From: an uncultured Bacilli bacterium
GTDB lineage: Bacteria > Bacillota_I > Bacilli_A > RF39 > UBA660
DNA length: 64,000 bases
Direction: 5' to 3'
Assembly (NCBI GenBank): GCA_934140575.1
Contig: CAKPBJ010000001.1
Location: 62,001-126,000 of the forward strand
Below are positions 18,045 to 26,928 of this stretch, in pieces. Made by a program: the position numbers and the translations under genes. The notes under the pieces are model-generated. The model was not told where the DNA came from, searched no databases, and saw only the letters and a list, made by a program, of their open reading frames with translations. Each line of letters begins with the position of its first letter. Position 1 is the stretch's first letter.

Positions 18045-20094
18045 AAATAATTTCTTCTTTTTCTTCTTCCTTTTTATCTCCAAATACATAGGCTTCAGCA
18101 TTAGCGAATCTGTCAACATTTGGGTTATATCTAGGCACATCTTCTACTATTTCTGGCATTATTTCTTTGGTTATATTTTTTTCAATTAGTAAAGATGAAT
18201 AACTAATTTTAAAAATTTTATCTAATTTTTCTTTTATTTGTTCTTTTGAAAATGGCTTAGGAATATAATCGATAAATCCTTCGCTTAAATATTTTTCTTT
18301 TGATCCTGTTAATGCATCTGCAGTTAAGGCAATTACTGGTGTTTTAAAATTATCTATTTTTTGTAATTCTTTTAGTGTTGTTTCTCCGCTCATATTTGGC
18401 ATCATTATATCCATTAATATTAAATCATAATCATTTGATTCTTGAATCTTATCTAAGCATTCTTGTCCACTCATTGATTCAACTATATTTAGATTAAAAT
18501 CCTTTAATGCTCTTTTCGCAACTTTTATATTTAAAGCATTATCGTCGACTATCATTACTTTTTTATTAGAATAATTTATATTGCTATTTAGTACAACTGT
18601 ACTTTGAGTGTTTTTAGCTGTTTCTTGATGAATTTTTTCATTTCTTATTATTTCTTCTTCTCTAATTTGTTTTGTTAGAGTCTTTATTTTTTGAGGAATT
18701 TGTACCATAAATATAGATCCTTTTCCAAATTGTGATTCTACATTTATTTTTCCACCCATCATTTCAACTAATGCCTTAGTAATAGCTAGTCCTAAACCAG
18801 TACCTTCTGTTGTTGAATTTTTCTCAATATCTAGTCTTTCAAATTTTGTGAATAATCTATTTATGTGTTCTGCTTTTATTCCTCTACCTGTATCTTGACA
18901 AGTTATAATTATATTAGAAGTATTTTTTTGTAGATTATTGATACATCTAATATTTAAAGTTATAGTACCCTCATCTGTATATTTTATTGCATTTGTTAGT
19001 AAGTTATTTATGATTTCTTTTACTTTTCCTTTATCTCCAATTAATTCATATGGAATATCATCAGCAATTTTTAGATTAAAGATAACGTTTTTTTCTCCTA
19101 TTCTTGTTTGAGTGATTTTACACATATTTGTAATTTCTTTTCTAAATAAATATGGTTTTTCAACTAATTCCATTTTATCTGCTTCTATTTTATTAATATC
19201 TAATATATTTCCAACTATTTCTAGAAGAGTGTTTGAGGCATTTACTATATCATTTGAATTTTCTATTACTTCTTTTGGTAAGCTATCTTTGTATGTTAAA
19301 TTGTCTTCTGATAGACCTACTATAGCATTTAATGGAGTTCTAATTTCATGGGACATACTAGATAAGAAGTCACTTTTTGCACGATTGGCTCTTTCGGCCT
19401 GTTCTTTAGCAAGTTCTAGTTCTGAAATCATTTTTATATCTGGATTTTCTATGGTGAAATACATAAGATAACATAACAAGCTTAAAATAAGATCATAAAT
19501 ATTAAATTGTGGGTGAAACATTACAAATAATCCTAGCAAAAGTATTATTGGAATTATAAAAAATATTGCATTAAATCTTTTATCATTTTTCTTAATATTT
19601 AAAAGTGAAATTACAAATGCGACTATTATATTTATAAACGCTAAAGAAAAGGTCAAAGTCACAGCTGAACCTTGTCCACTAGTGATTCCCCCTACTTTAT
19701 AAACTTTAAATTCTAGTAAAAACATTAATACTGTAACTATTAAATAAGATACTATGTTTATCATTCTATTTATTTTTAAGTTTTTTCTATATTTTTCAAA
19801 GGAAATGTATAAAATATATGATAGTAAGTTTATTGTAATTATTACAATAAATATAGAACCTAGTTTATTAATAAATGAAAATATATTGGCAAACCAAGCA
19901 GTTATACTTGTAGTTGCATAAATACTTGCTAAATAATGAGATATAAAGTTAGTACTATTTACAAGTAATGTAAATATAAGTATGTTTTTATAATAAACAT
20001 TTTCTTCTAAGTCTATTTTTCTTTTTAAAAAAAAGACTAATGATATTAAAAAAGTAAAAATTAAACATACAAAAGGAATTTCATATTCTATCAT
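18043..20094 (-). CDS. Hybrid sensor histidine kinase with C-terminal receiver
   Basis: 683 aa. About seven N-terminal membrane helices (to residue ~215) are followed by a HisKA domain with the phosphoacceptor His in SMSHEIRTPLNAIVG (about residue 246). The HATPase domain shows NLLTNAIKYT, DTGRGI and EGTGLGLAI. The receiver has VDDNALN, phosphorylatable Asp in LMDIMMPNMSG (about 560) and PKPF. It phosphorylates its own receiver; no separate regulator or output domain is adjacent, so the target is unknown. ATG 20094 is preferred, because AGGTGA is spaced for it, over GTG 20103. Confidence 0.9.
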   Translation of the reverse strand: MIEYEIPFVCLIFTFLISLVFFLKRKIDLEENVYYKNILIFTLLVNSTNFISHYLASIYATTSITAWFANIFSFINKLGSIFIVIITINLLSYILYISFEKYRKNLKINRMINIVSYLIVTVLMFLLEFKVYKVGGITSGQGSAVTLTFSLAFINIIVAFVISLLNIKKNDKRFNAIFFIIPIILLLGLFVMFHPQFNIYDLILSLLCYLMYFTIENPDIKMISELELAKEQAERANRAKSDFLSSMSHEIRTPLNAIVGLSEDNLTYKDSLPKEVIENSNDIVNASNTLLEIVGNILDINKIEADKMELVEKPYLFRKEITNMCKITQTRIGEKNVIFNLKIADDIPYELIGDKGKVKEIINNLLTNAIKYTDEGTITLNIRCINNLQKNTSNIIITCQDTGRGIKAEHINRLFTKFERLDIEKNSTTEGTGLGLAITKALVEMMGGKINVESQFGKGSIFMVQIPQKIKTLTKQIREEEIIRNEKIHQETAKNTQSTVVLNSNINYSNKKVMIVDDNALNIKVAKRALKDFNLNIVESMSGQECLDKIQESNDYDLILMDIMMPNMSGETTLKELQKIDNFKTPVIALTADALTGSKEKYLSEGFIDYIPKPFSKEQIKEKLDKIFKISYSSLLIEKNITKEIMPEIVEDVPRYNPNVDRFANAEAYVFGDKKEEEKEEII

Positions 20095-20156
20095 ATTCAT
20101 CACCTATTATAATATTATCATAATAGACGACATTTTTCGAGGTTTATAAATAAAAA

Positions 20157-20182
20157 AACTATTTCTGATAGTGAAATAGTCT
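20157..20182 (-). terminator. Terminator after the acyltransferase
   Basis: GACTATTTC/GAAATAGTT stem (one G-T pair), 7-nt loop, TTTTTT on the minus strand. Confidence 0.65.
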
Positions 20183-20197
20183 TTATCTTTTTGTAAA

Positions 20198-21340
20198 TTA
20201 TTTTGTTTTTCTTTTTATTAGTTCCTCTCTCATATAGTTTGGAACATTCTTTCTTAGGTCATCATTTCTTTTTACAACATAACTTGTATTATCACTTAAT
20301 ATTTGTTTTTTAAATATTGGATAATATTTAGAATTTATAATTAGATTACTTATTGTTTCATTTATATTTTCATATGTTTGTTCTTCTTTTGTTTTTTTAG
20401 TTAAATATTCTGCTCCAAATACATCTTTATCCCATTTAAGTTTTTCAAATGCATCATCAACTTTTTTCTTGCGAATTGTTTCTTCTATGTCATCGTATAA
20501 TTCACGCTTTAATGGTTTAAAGTGTCTTTTACTTAAGAAATATACACCTGTTGCCATCTTATCTCTAATATAACTTGTTATTGATTTTACATAAGCTTTC
20601 TCTGGATTTGGTTCTTTTGGATAGTATTTTGAAGGGTCAATATCTATTTTTTTTACATCAATAGGATTAGAAAAATCCATATATGTTGCATTGTTTTCTT
20701 CATCTCTTATTAGTGAAACAACAACTATTTTTCTTCCGGTTTTTAATGCAAGATTGGTTGGACCATCATATAAGTTATTTATTAACTTGTTAGGGCTTAA
20801 ATTATGAGATCCTTCTGGAAATATTAAAATACTATTAGTTTCTAAGGTCTTTTCCATTTTCTTTGGTAGAAGTATGCGTTCGTCTTTATCCATTATATCG
20901 AATGGGATTACTCCATTTAATAACCATAGTAAAAATATTTCTGGATTTGTTTGTAATGATTCTATTGATCCTAAAACTAATAATGAATTTCTATCAATTA
21001 CATTTAGAGCTGTTTCAATATCTTCTGGACACGTATGATTACATACAAAGATATATGGCTCATCCTTTTCTAATTCTGGGTATCTTTCAACTATAATGTT
21101 ATGTTTTTTTTCTTTGAAATTATATTCTGATATATCAATATATTCATCTTTTAGTGATTCAAAGTATTCATCATCAGATAAGTTTTTACCTTGATTCATT
21201 TGAATAATATTTGTATTATCAAACATAGAAAGAATTCTTCTAAAATTCTTATTAAAAAGTTTTCTCAATAGTAAACCTCTTTTTGTTGCAAAATGGTTAA
21301 CATCTTTCTTATTTAAATCACTTATTAATGGATTTTTCAT
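20198..21340 (-). CDS. PlsC-like 1-acylglycerol-3-phosphate acyltransferase domain protein
   Basis: 380 aa, longer than typical PlsC (~240). The acyltransferase core has the H-x4-D box in CNHTCPEDIETAL, a second block around LPKKME, and FPEGSHNLS (FPEG box). An N-terminal extension of ~100 residues and a charged C-terminal extension of ~120 residues are not typical. It probably transfers an acyl chain to a lysophospholipid-type acceptor; the exact acceptor is uncertain. Start at ATG 21340 behind TAGGTGG. Monocistronic. Confidence 0.75.
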   Translation of the reverse strand: MKNPLISDLNKKDVNHFATKRGLLLRKLFNKNFRRILSMFDNTNIIQMNQGKNLSDDEYFESLKDEYIDISEYNFKEKKHNIIVERYPELEKDEPYIFVCNHTCPEDIETALNVIDRNSLLVLGSIESLQTNPEIFLLWLLNGVIPFDIMDKDERILLPKKMEKTLETNSILIFPEGSHNLSPNKLINNLYDGPTNLALKTGRKIVVVSLIRDEENNATYMDFSNPIDVKKIDIDPSKYYPKEPNPEKAYVKSITSYIRDKMATGVYFLSKRHFKPLKRELYDDIEETIRKKKVDDAFEKLKWDKDVFGAEYLTKKTKEEQTYENINETISNLIINSKYYPIFKKQILSDNTSYVVKRNDDLRKNVPNYMREELIKRKTK

Positions 21341-21419
21341 CTATTCCACCTACCCCTTTAATGACTTATATTATATCATATTTTTCTTCATTTTTCAATG
21401 TTCCGCTTACTATTAGCTT

Positions 21420-21740
21420 CTAAATTATATATATATTTGTTACATTTATGTATCGTGTGTTTTTTAATTCATTTATTACAGGATGTTCAAATATATCTAT
21501 AAGATTAAGTGCTTGCTTATAAATCACTTTTAAATATTGCATTAATATAACTATATTTTACAAACCCTTTTAATTCAAGTGAGGCAACTTCTGCTCCTTC
21601 ATTTTCTAGTTTTTTTACTAAAGTATTATTTTCGAATGTATGATATTTAATTAATATTTTACTAACAATTCCAATTCTTGGCTTTATTTTTTCTTATACG
21701 TATCTTTTTAAAGTTAGAAACAATATCTTTTATATTTTGT
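21420..21740 (-). pseudogene. Decayed fragment of a 2-hydroxyacyl-CoA dehydratase/activase-type protein
   Basis: The 21341-21769 gap contains no intact gene. On the minus strand three consecutive frames give family-like pieces. The first is NIKDIVSNFKKIRIRKN. After a frameshift comes KPRIGIVSKILIKYH then ENNTLVKKLENEGAEVASLE, to a stop near 21510. After a second shift comes IYKQALNLIDIFEHPVINEL, to a stop at 21420. This order matches a conserved stretch of HgdB/DUF2229-type proteins (KPxVGIVGEIxVKY...NNxVVxxLExEGAEV). Only about 100 of more than 1000 residues remain, with no start codon. It is a decayed pseudogene. Confidence 0.62.
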
Positions 21741-21769
21741 TTATAAAAAAAATAATACTTTATTTAGTA

Positions 21770-22582
21770 TTATCTCTTTTTATAAACATAGCCTCTTCTA
21801 TCTTCAAAGTCATATCTTTCAAATGAAGAATTGAATATTCTTTTTTCTTTTTTTATAGCGTTTTCATCTCTATTATTTAAATTTGAACATATTACAATAC
21901 CATTATTATTAGTTAACTTTTCTAGGTTTTCTTTAGCAACCATTAATTTTTTTCTATTTTCTTGGGCCCATTCTAGGATATTTGAAATATATATATAGTC
22001 ATATGTTTTGTCTAAGTCTACATCTTCAAATAAATTAAAGATATAAAAAGTTGGTTCTTTTTCAACGTATGGGGCAGCTTGTCTTGCTGTTGTAATTAAT
22101 GAATCCCCTTTTGTCTGTCTATCTATATCATAGAATAATTTATCTAATTCAGTTCCTTCTTTTATATGTCTTAAGTAGAATTTTACGGCATTTGCTTCTA
22201 ATTCTGTTTCTGGTTTAACTTTTTTTATTAACCTTAGTAAATGGTTATTATTATATATATTAGGGTATAATTCATTATTGTATTTTATTGACCATCTTCT
22301 TAAATAGTAATAATAAATAGTTAATCTATTCACATCAAATACATCTACTTCTGATGCCTCTAAACTTTTAAGCATTAACATTTGATCTGATGATGATAGT
22401 ACTGTTAAAACACTTTTGTCTTGATAATCAAAACTTAATATGTTATCAGCCATTTTTTCGTTTACTTTAAAGTACATTTGTCCATAGTTTCCTTGAATTT
22501 CTTTTGGTAGATTTTTTTCCATACTAATAACTCTACTAGCTAAATAATCTAATTTGTTTATATCAATATCTATTTTTTTCAT
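21770..22582 (-). CDS. DUF3419-like putative SAM-dependent transferase
   Basis: 270 aa. A Rossmann-like segment LTVLSSSDQMLMLKSLEASE followed by VDVFDVNRLTIYYYYLRR resembles the SAM-binding part of the DUF3419/BtaA group (3-amino-3-carboxypropyl transferase-like). A later YDYIYISNILEWA resembles the post-motif strand of methyltransferase-like folds. The reaction is unknown. ATG 22582 has GAGGGG upstream; the upstream in-frame start at 22618 lacks one. Confidence 0.55.
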   Translation of the reverse strand: MKKIDIDINKLDYLASRVISMEKNLPKEIQGNYGQMYFKVNEKMADNILSFDYQDKSVLTVLSSSDQMLMLKSLEASEVDVFDVNRLTIYYYYLRRWSIKYNNELYPNIYNNNHLLRLIKKVKPETELEANAVKFYLRHIKEGTELDKLFYDIDRQTKGDSLITTARQAAPYVEKEPTFYIFNLFEDVDLDKTYDYIYISNILEWAQENRKKLMVAKENLEKLTNNNGIVICSNLNNRDENAIKKEKRIFNSSFERYDFEDRRGYVYKKR

Positions 22583-22670
22583 ATATAACCCCTCTTTTGA
22601 CTGTATATAATAATACAATTTACTAATTTTTTCAAGTTTTTCTTTATTCTATAAGATGTTTTCAAAAAAA

Positions 22671-22692
22671 AAAAGAAGGGGTTCCTTCTTTT
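22671..22692 (-). terminator. Terminator after htpG
   Basis: AAAAGAAGG/CCTTCTTTT 9-bp stem with a 4-nt loop and a following run of more than seven T on the minus strand. Confidence 0.8.
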
Positions 22693-24571
22693 ATTTAGAT
22701 ATTACTTCACAAATTAATCTACTGATTTCTGTTGGATTATCAATTGGAAGTCCAGCAATCATTCTTGCTTCACTATATAATATTTTTGTATATTTTTTGA
22801 ATTCTTCTTTATCATTTGCATATAAGTCTTTTAATTTTTCTGCAATTGGATGTTTTTCATTAATTTCAAGAATTGTTTGAGCTTTGATTCCCATATCATT
22901 TGGCATTGCATCAAATACTTTTTGCATTTCTATTGAAACATCACCTTTTGTTGTTAAACATACTGGGTGTGATTTTAATTTATTACTGAATTTTACTTCA
23001 TTTACTTCTTTTATTTCATCACACATTTCTTTAAGCAAGTCTTTCATATCTTCATTTACTTTTTTAGTTTGTTCTTTTTCTTCTTCTGTTTCTAAGTCTA
23101 ATGAGCCATCACTTACATTAACAAATTTTTTATCTTCATAATTTTGAATTGCGGTGATACAGAACTCATCAACATAATCAGTTAAGTATAAAATATCATA
23201 GTCTTTGTCTTTTACTTGTTCTACTTGTGGAAGAGCATTAATTTTATCAATAGATGCTCCTGATGCGTAATAAATACTGTCTTGATTTTCTTTCATTTCA
23301 TCTACATATTCTTTTAAAGTTATTAGTCTTTCATGTTTTGATGAATAGAACATTACTAAATCTTTTAATTTATCTTTATCTTGTCCATAGTTATTGTAAA
23401 CTCCATATTTTAATTGAACACCAAATGTTTTAAAGAATGATATATATGTTTCTCTATCATCTTTAAGCATTGTTTCTAATTCTCTTCTGATTTTACTTTC
23501 TATGTTTTTAGCGATTATTTTCATGCTTTGAGATTCTTGTAGCATTTCACGAGAAATATTTAGTGATAAGTCTTCTGAATCAACAACTCCTTTTACAAAG
23601 CTGAAATAATCTGGTAAAAGATCAGCACATTTTTCCATGATAAGTACTCCATTTGAATATAGAGAAAGTCCTTTTTCATAATCTTGTGTGTAATAGTCAT
23701 ATGGAGCATGTGATGGAATAAATAATAATGCTTTGAATGATGCCATTCCTTCTACAGATGTAGATATTACTTTTAGTGGTTTATCATAATCACTAAATTT
23801 ATCCATATAGAAATTTTCATAGTCAGCATCTGTTACTTCACTTTTATTTTTCTTCCAAATAGGAACCATACTATTTAATGTTTCTATTTCTTTATGATCT
23901 TCATATTTATGCTTTTCTTCATCTTTTAATTCATGATGAGTACATTCCATTTTAATCGGGAAACTTATATAATCAGAATATTTTCTAACTAAGTTTTTCA
24001 ATTCATATTCATCTAAATATTTTGAATAGTTAGTTTCATCATCGTCTTCTTTTAGATGAAGTTTAATTTCTGTTCCTCTTTCTTTTTTCTTACATTCTTT
24101 TATTTCGTAGCCATCTGCTCCTGTACTTTCCCAAGAATAAGCTTTATCTGAATCAATACTTAAACTTTTAACAGTGATTTTATCACTTACCATAAATGCA
24201 GAATAGAAACCTACTCCAAATTGACCAATAATATCAATTTTTTCATCTTTTGTCATATTCTCTTTAAAAGATAATGAACCACTTTTTGCGATTGTTCCTA
24301 GATTAGACTCAAGTTCTTCTTTTGTCATACCACAACCATTATCTTTTATTGTTAATGTTCTTTTATCCTTATTGTATTCAAGGTTGATTTCTAAATCTTC
24401 TTTATTTACTTTAACATCTTTATCAGTTAAACTTCTATAATAAAGTTTATCTAGAGCATCACTTGCATTACTAATCAACTCTCTTAAAAATATATCTTTA
24501 TTTGTATAAATAGAATTAATCATTAAATCTAATAGTCTTTTAGATTCTGATTTAAACTCTTTCATAGCCAT
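22691..24571 (-). CDS. htpG: Chaperone HtpG (Hsp90)
   Basis: 626 aa, full Hsp90 length. The GHKL ATPase domain shows ELISNASDALDKL, DNGCGMTKEEL, LGTIAKSG and IGQFGVGFYSAFM. The middle domain has SLNISREMLQES, and the dimerisation domain is complete. It is an ATP-dependent cytosolic chaperone. ATG 24571 is chosen because AAGGAG lies 9 nt upstream; the in-frame ATG 24580 abuts that site. Transcription is very probably repressed by HrcA, since a CIRCE operator overlaps the promoter. Monocistronic. Confidence 0.96.
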   Translation of the reverse strand: MAMKEFKSESKRLLDLMINSIYTNKDIFLRELISNASDALDKLYYRSLTDKDVKVNKEDLEINLEYNKDKRTLTIKDNGCGMTKEELESNLGTIAKSGSLSFKENMTKDEKIDIIGQFGVGFYSAFMVSDKITVKSLSIDSDKAYSWESTGADGYEIKECKKKERGTEIKLHLKEDDDETNYSKYLDEYELKNLVRKYSDYISFPIKMECTHHELKDEEKHKYEDHKEIETLNSMVPIWKKNKSEVTDADYENFYMDKFSDYDKPLKVISTSVEGMASFKALLFIPSHAPYDYYTQDYEKGLSLYSNGVLIMEKCADLLPDYFSFVKGVVDSEDLSLNISREMLQESQSMKIIAKNIESKIRRELETMLKDDRETYISFFKTFGVQLKYGVYNNYGQDKDKLKDLVMFYSSKHERLITLKEYVDEMKENQDSIYYASGASIDKINALPQVEQVKDKDYDILYLTDYVDEFCITAIQNYEDKKFVNVSDGSLDLETEEEKEQTKKVNEDMKDLLKEMCDEIKEVNEVKFSNKLKSHPVCLTTKGDVSIEMQKVFDAMPNDMGIKAQTILEINEKHPIAEKLKDLYANDKEEFKKYTKILYSEARMIAGLPIDNPTEISRLICEVISK

Positions 24572-24603
24572 ATTTTTCATCTCCTTAACAATTGTATATC
24601 TAA

Positions 24604-24632
24604 TTTATAGCACCATTTTTAGCACTTGTCAA
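24604..24632 (-). promoter_or_regulatory. Sigma-A promoter of htpG
   Basis: Minus strand TTGACA (24632-24627), 17-nt spacer, TATAAA (24609-24604). The -35 hexamer lies inside the CIRCE operator. Confidence 0.8.
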
Positions 24633-24645
24633 TTATAAGTGCTAA
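24619..24645. promoter_or_regulatory. CIRCE operator (HrcA binding site)
   Basis: TTAGCACTT (24619-24627), 9-nt spacer, AAGTGCTAA (24637-24645): a perfect 9-9-9 inverted repeat matching the CIRCE consensus TTAGCACTC-N9-GAGTGCTAA except for the last arm base, which is changed compensatorily on both sides. It covers the htpG -35 box. Confidence 0.92.
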
Positions 24646-24681
24646 GAAAATAAAAAGAAAAAGTAAATATAAAAATTTACT

Positions 24682-25719
24682 TTAACTATAAATATAATTT
24701 ATTATTTCATTTCTTTTATCATTTTCATATTTATTATCTAAATATTTATAAATTAGATTTTTTTCTTTTTCTCTACACTGAGTAATTTTTATAAGTTTAT
24801 TTTCTAATTGTTGTAGAGTTATGTCTTTTTCAAGTAATTTATTTAATACAATAAACTTTTTATTTTCTAAATCTACATTGTAAAAATAAATTAATAATTT
24901 GTTATCTTGACTTTTATCTAATTGAAGAGTTAATTTATTAAATTCTTTCTTTAGATTTTCTCTAATAGCTTTTATTATGATTAATACTTCAGCACCTATT
25001 GGACTACTTTTCTCACTATAGATACTTATTTTATTTAGGCTTTCTATATTTTCTATAATATATTTCTTGTTTTTTATTACTGCACAGAACTTATTACCTA
25101 CTTGTTCTATGAAGTCTATGTCGTTAAATGTATAGGTGTTGTTGTTTAGTGTTTCTTGATTGAACATTTTATTATAGTCATCTTTAAATAGATTAAAGTC
25201 TATTGTTGCATTATATTTTGGTAATTCGAATGGTGTATTAAATTGTTCTAGTAATTTATTACATAATTCACTAATTATATGTGGAGTATGTTCAAATAAT
25301 ATTACTATTATTTCAAATAGAAATTCAAATTCATAATCTATATAATTACTAAAGTTAAATAAATAGTCTTTATTTGAAACATGGGTTGTTAGTTCTATGT
25401 AGTAAGAATCATTTGTTTTAATGGCTTTTTCTCGCATGTGTTTTTCTTTATATAGATCTTCATTTTCATTAATTAATTCCATAATATAATTTACTGTTTT
25501 TACAAAGATAAATTGGTAACAGAAATATTCTTCTACTTTGTCACCTATTCTTATTGCATCTATTGGGACATATAGTACTTTAAATTTTTCTATTTTTTCA
25601 TTATATACTAAAGCAATATATATATTTGCTCCATCATAGTCTTTTAAATATAAGTCTACTACTACTGATTCTTTTTGTTTTTTTAATGCATTATAAATTT
25701 TATTTTTGATATCTATCAT
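24682..25719 (-). CDS. Hypothetical protein, 345 aa
   Basis: No family recognised. It is soluble, very rich in Ile, Asn, Lys and Glu, without a signal peptide. The first ~65 residues (VVVDLYLKDYDGANIYIALV) look like a small beta domain, and the rest is mostly helical. Start at ATG 25719 behind GAGGGTGG. It lies alone between htpG and the MscS-like gene. Confidence 0.55.
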   Translation of the reverse strand: MIDIKNKIYNALKKQKESVVVDLYLKDYDGANIYIALVYNEKIEKFKVLYVPIDAIRIGDKVEEYFCYQFIFVKTVNYIMELINENEDLYKEKHMREKAIKTNDSYYIELTTHVSNKDYLFNFSNYIDYEFEFLFEIIVILFEHTPHIISELCNKLLEQFNTPFELPKYNATIDFNLFKDDYNKMFNQETLNNNTYTFNDIDFIEQVGNKFCAVIKNKKYIIENIESLNKISIYSEKSSPIGAEVLIIIKAIRENLKKEFNKLTLQLDKSQDNKLLIYFYNVDLENKKFIVLNKLLEKDITLQQLENKLIKITQCREKEKNLIYKYLDNKYENDKRNEIINYIYS

Positions 25720-25800
25720 TCTTCCACCCTCTTTAATATTATTATCATCTAAATAATAATTATGCTTATTTTTAAAAAAAATAACCCAATCATTCAGTGA

Positions 25801-26796
25801 CTAGATTACTTTTTCTTTTTCAACTGCTGTTGTTACGACAGATGATAAAGCAACTGCGTTATTTTTTACATCTTCTTTTTTATCAGCATTATCATTGTTC
25901 TTAAAATCATTACAAATAATTAGTCCATTTTCACCAGTAAATAAATTAATTTTTCCTTCACGAAAAGCCAAATATATCTTATTCCAAATTACACTTTCTA
26001 CATATCTTGCTTTTTTTGGATGCATTAAATATCTTACAGTTAATTCTATATGGTCTTGGACAATTCTTGTATAAATTATTGGATCATATTTGTTATAGTA
26101 TATTCTATTTTCTGTATTTATCTCACTTATTTGACTTTTCATTTTTCTTGGGATACTTTTAATAGTTTCTATATTATTAACTATTTTATACATTTCCTTT
26201 TTATTTTCTACTAAATCACTATCTAGAGATATGTTTACTACTAATTCATCCCAAATATATTTAAATCCTTTGTTTATATTTTTTACAGGTTTTGATATAA
26301 CTATTGAGTTTGGAAAGCTTACTACTATTCCAGTTGACTGTCCATTGTCTTCTTTTGTTGATACTTCTAATACTTCAAAGTCAAGTGCTGAGATATTCAT
26401 GACATCTCCTTTTATATCGTCTATTTGAATTCTGTCTTCTACTTTAAATGGTCTTCTTACTTTTATATATAATCCACAGAAGAAATTTAGAATAATTTCA
26501 CGAAGAGCATAAATTAAGGCAGCTGATAATACTGAAATTAATGTCATGATATTTTTTAGATATTCGCTCCATACTAATAATAGTAAAAACAGTTCTATAA
26601 TGTTCATGAATATCTTAAATGATTGGTTTAGAACGTATTCTCCTCTTCCACTTAATTTGTCTTTTATAAAACTTCTACCTACTGTTTTTAATATTGAAAA
26701 TATACAAATAATTAGTAATGTTAAAGATACTACTTTAATTATACCTACATCAATAGTAGTAATTTTACTTAAATACTTACAAAAAGCATCGAACAT
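25801..26796 (-). CDS. MscS-family mechanosensitive channel
   Basis: 331 aa. Four hydrophobic segments are followed by the MscS pore-lining and beta-domain region: SVLSAALIYALREIILNFFCG, VEDRIQIDDIKGDVMNIS, VSFPNSIVISKPVKN. It opens under membrane tension during hypo-osmotic shock. Start: two adjacent ATGs (26799, 26796) after GAGGTGAT; the second has better spacing. Monocistronic. Confidence 0.88.
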   Translation of the reverse strand: MFDAFCKYLSKITTIDVGIIKVVSLTLLIICIFSILKTVGRSFIKDKLSGRGEYVLNQSFKIFMNIIELFLLLLVWSEYLKNIMTLISVLSAALIYALREIILNFFCGLYIKVRRPFKVEDRIQIDDIKGDVMNISALDFEVLEVSTKEDNGQSTGIVVSFPNSIVISKPVKNINKGFKYIWDELVVNISLDSDLVENKKEMYKIVNNIETIKSIPRKMKSQISEINTENRIYYNKYDPIIYTRIVQDHIELTVRYLMHPKKARYVESVIWNKIYLAFREGKINLFTGENGLIICNDFKNNDNADKKEDVKNNAVALSSVVTTAVEKEKVI

Positions 26797-26894
26797 CATA
26801 TCACCTCAAGAACTATTATTCTAACATAACTATACTATACTTTATATAAAATAATCAATCAAATTATTAACTTTACGGAATTTTACAAATAAAT

Positions 26895-26925
26895 AAAGAA
26901 TAGACATCTATTTTGTCTATTCTTT
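26895..26925 (-). terminator. Terminator of the gatCAB-aspS operon
   Basis: AAAGAATAGACA/TGTCTATTCTTT perfect 12-bp stem with a 7-nt loop, then ATTTATTT, just after the aspS stop. Confidence 0.8.
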
Positions 26926-26928
26926 TTC

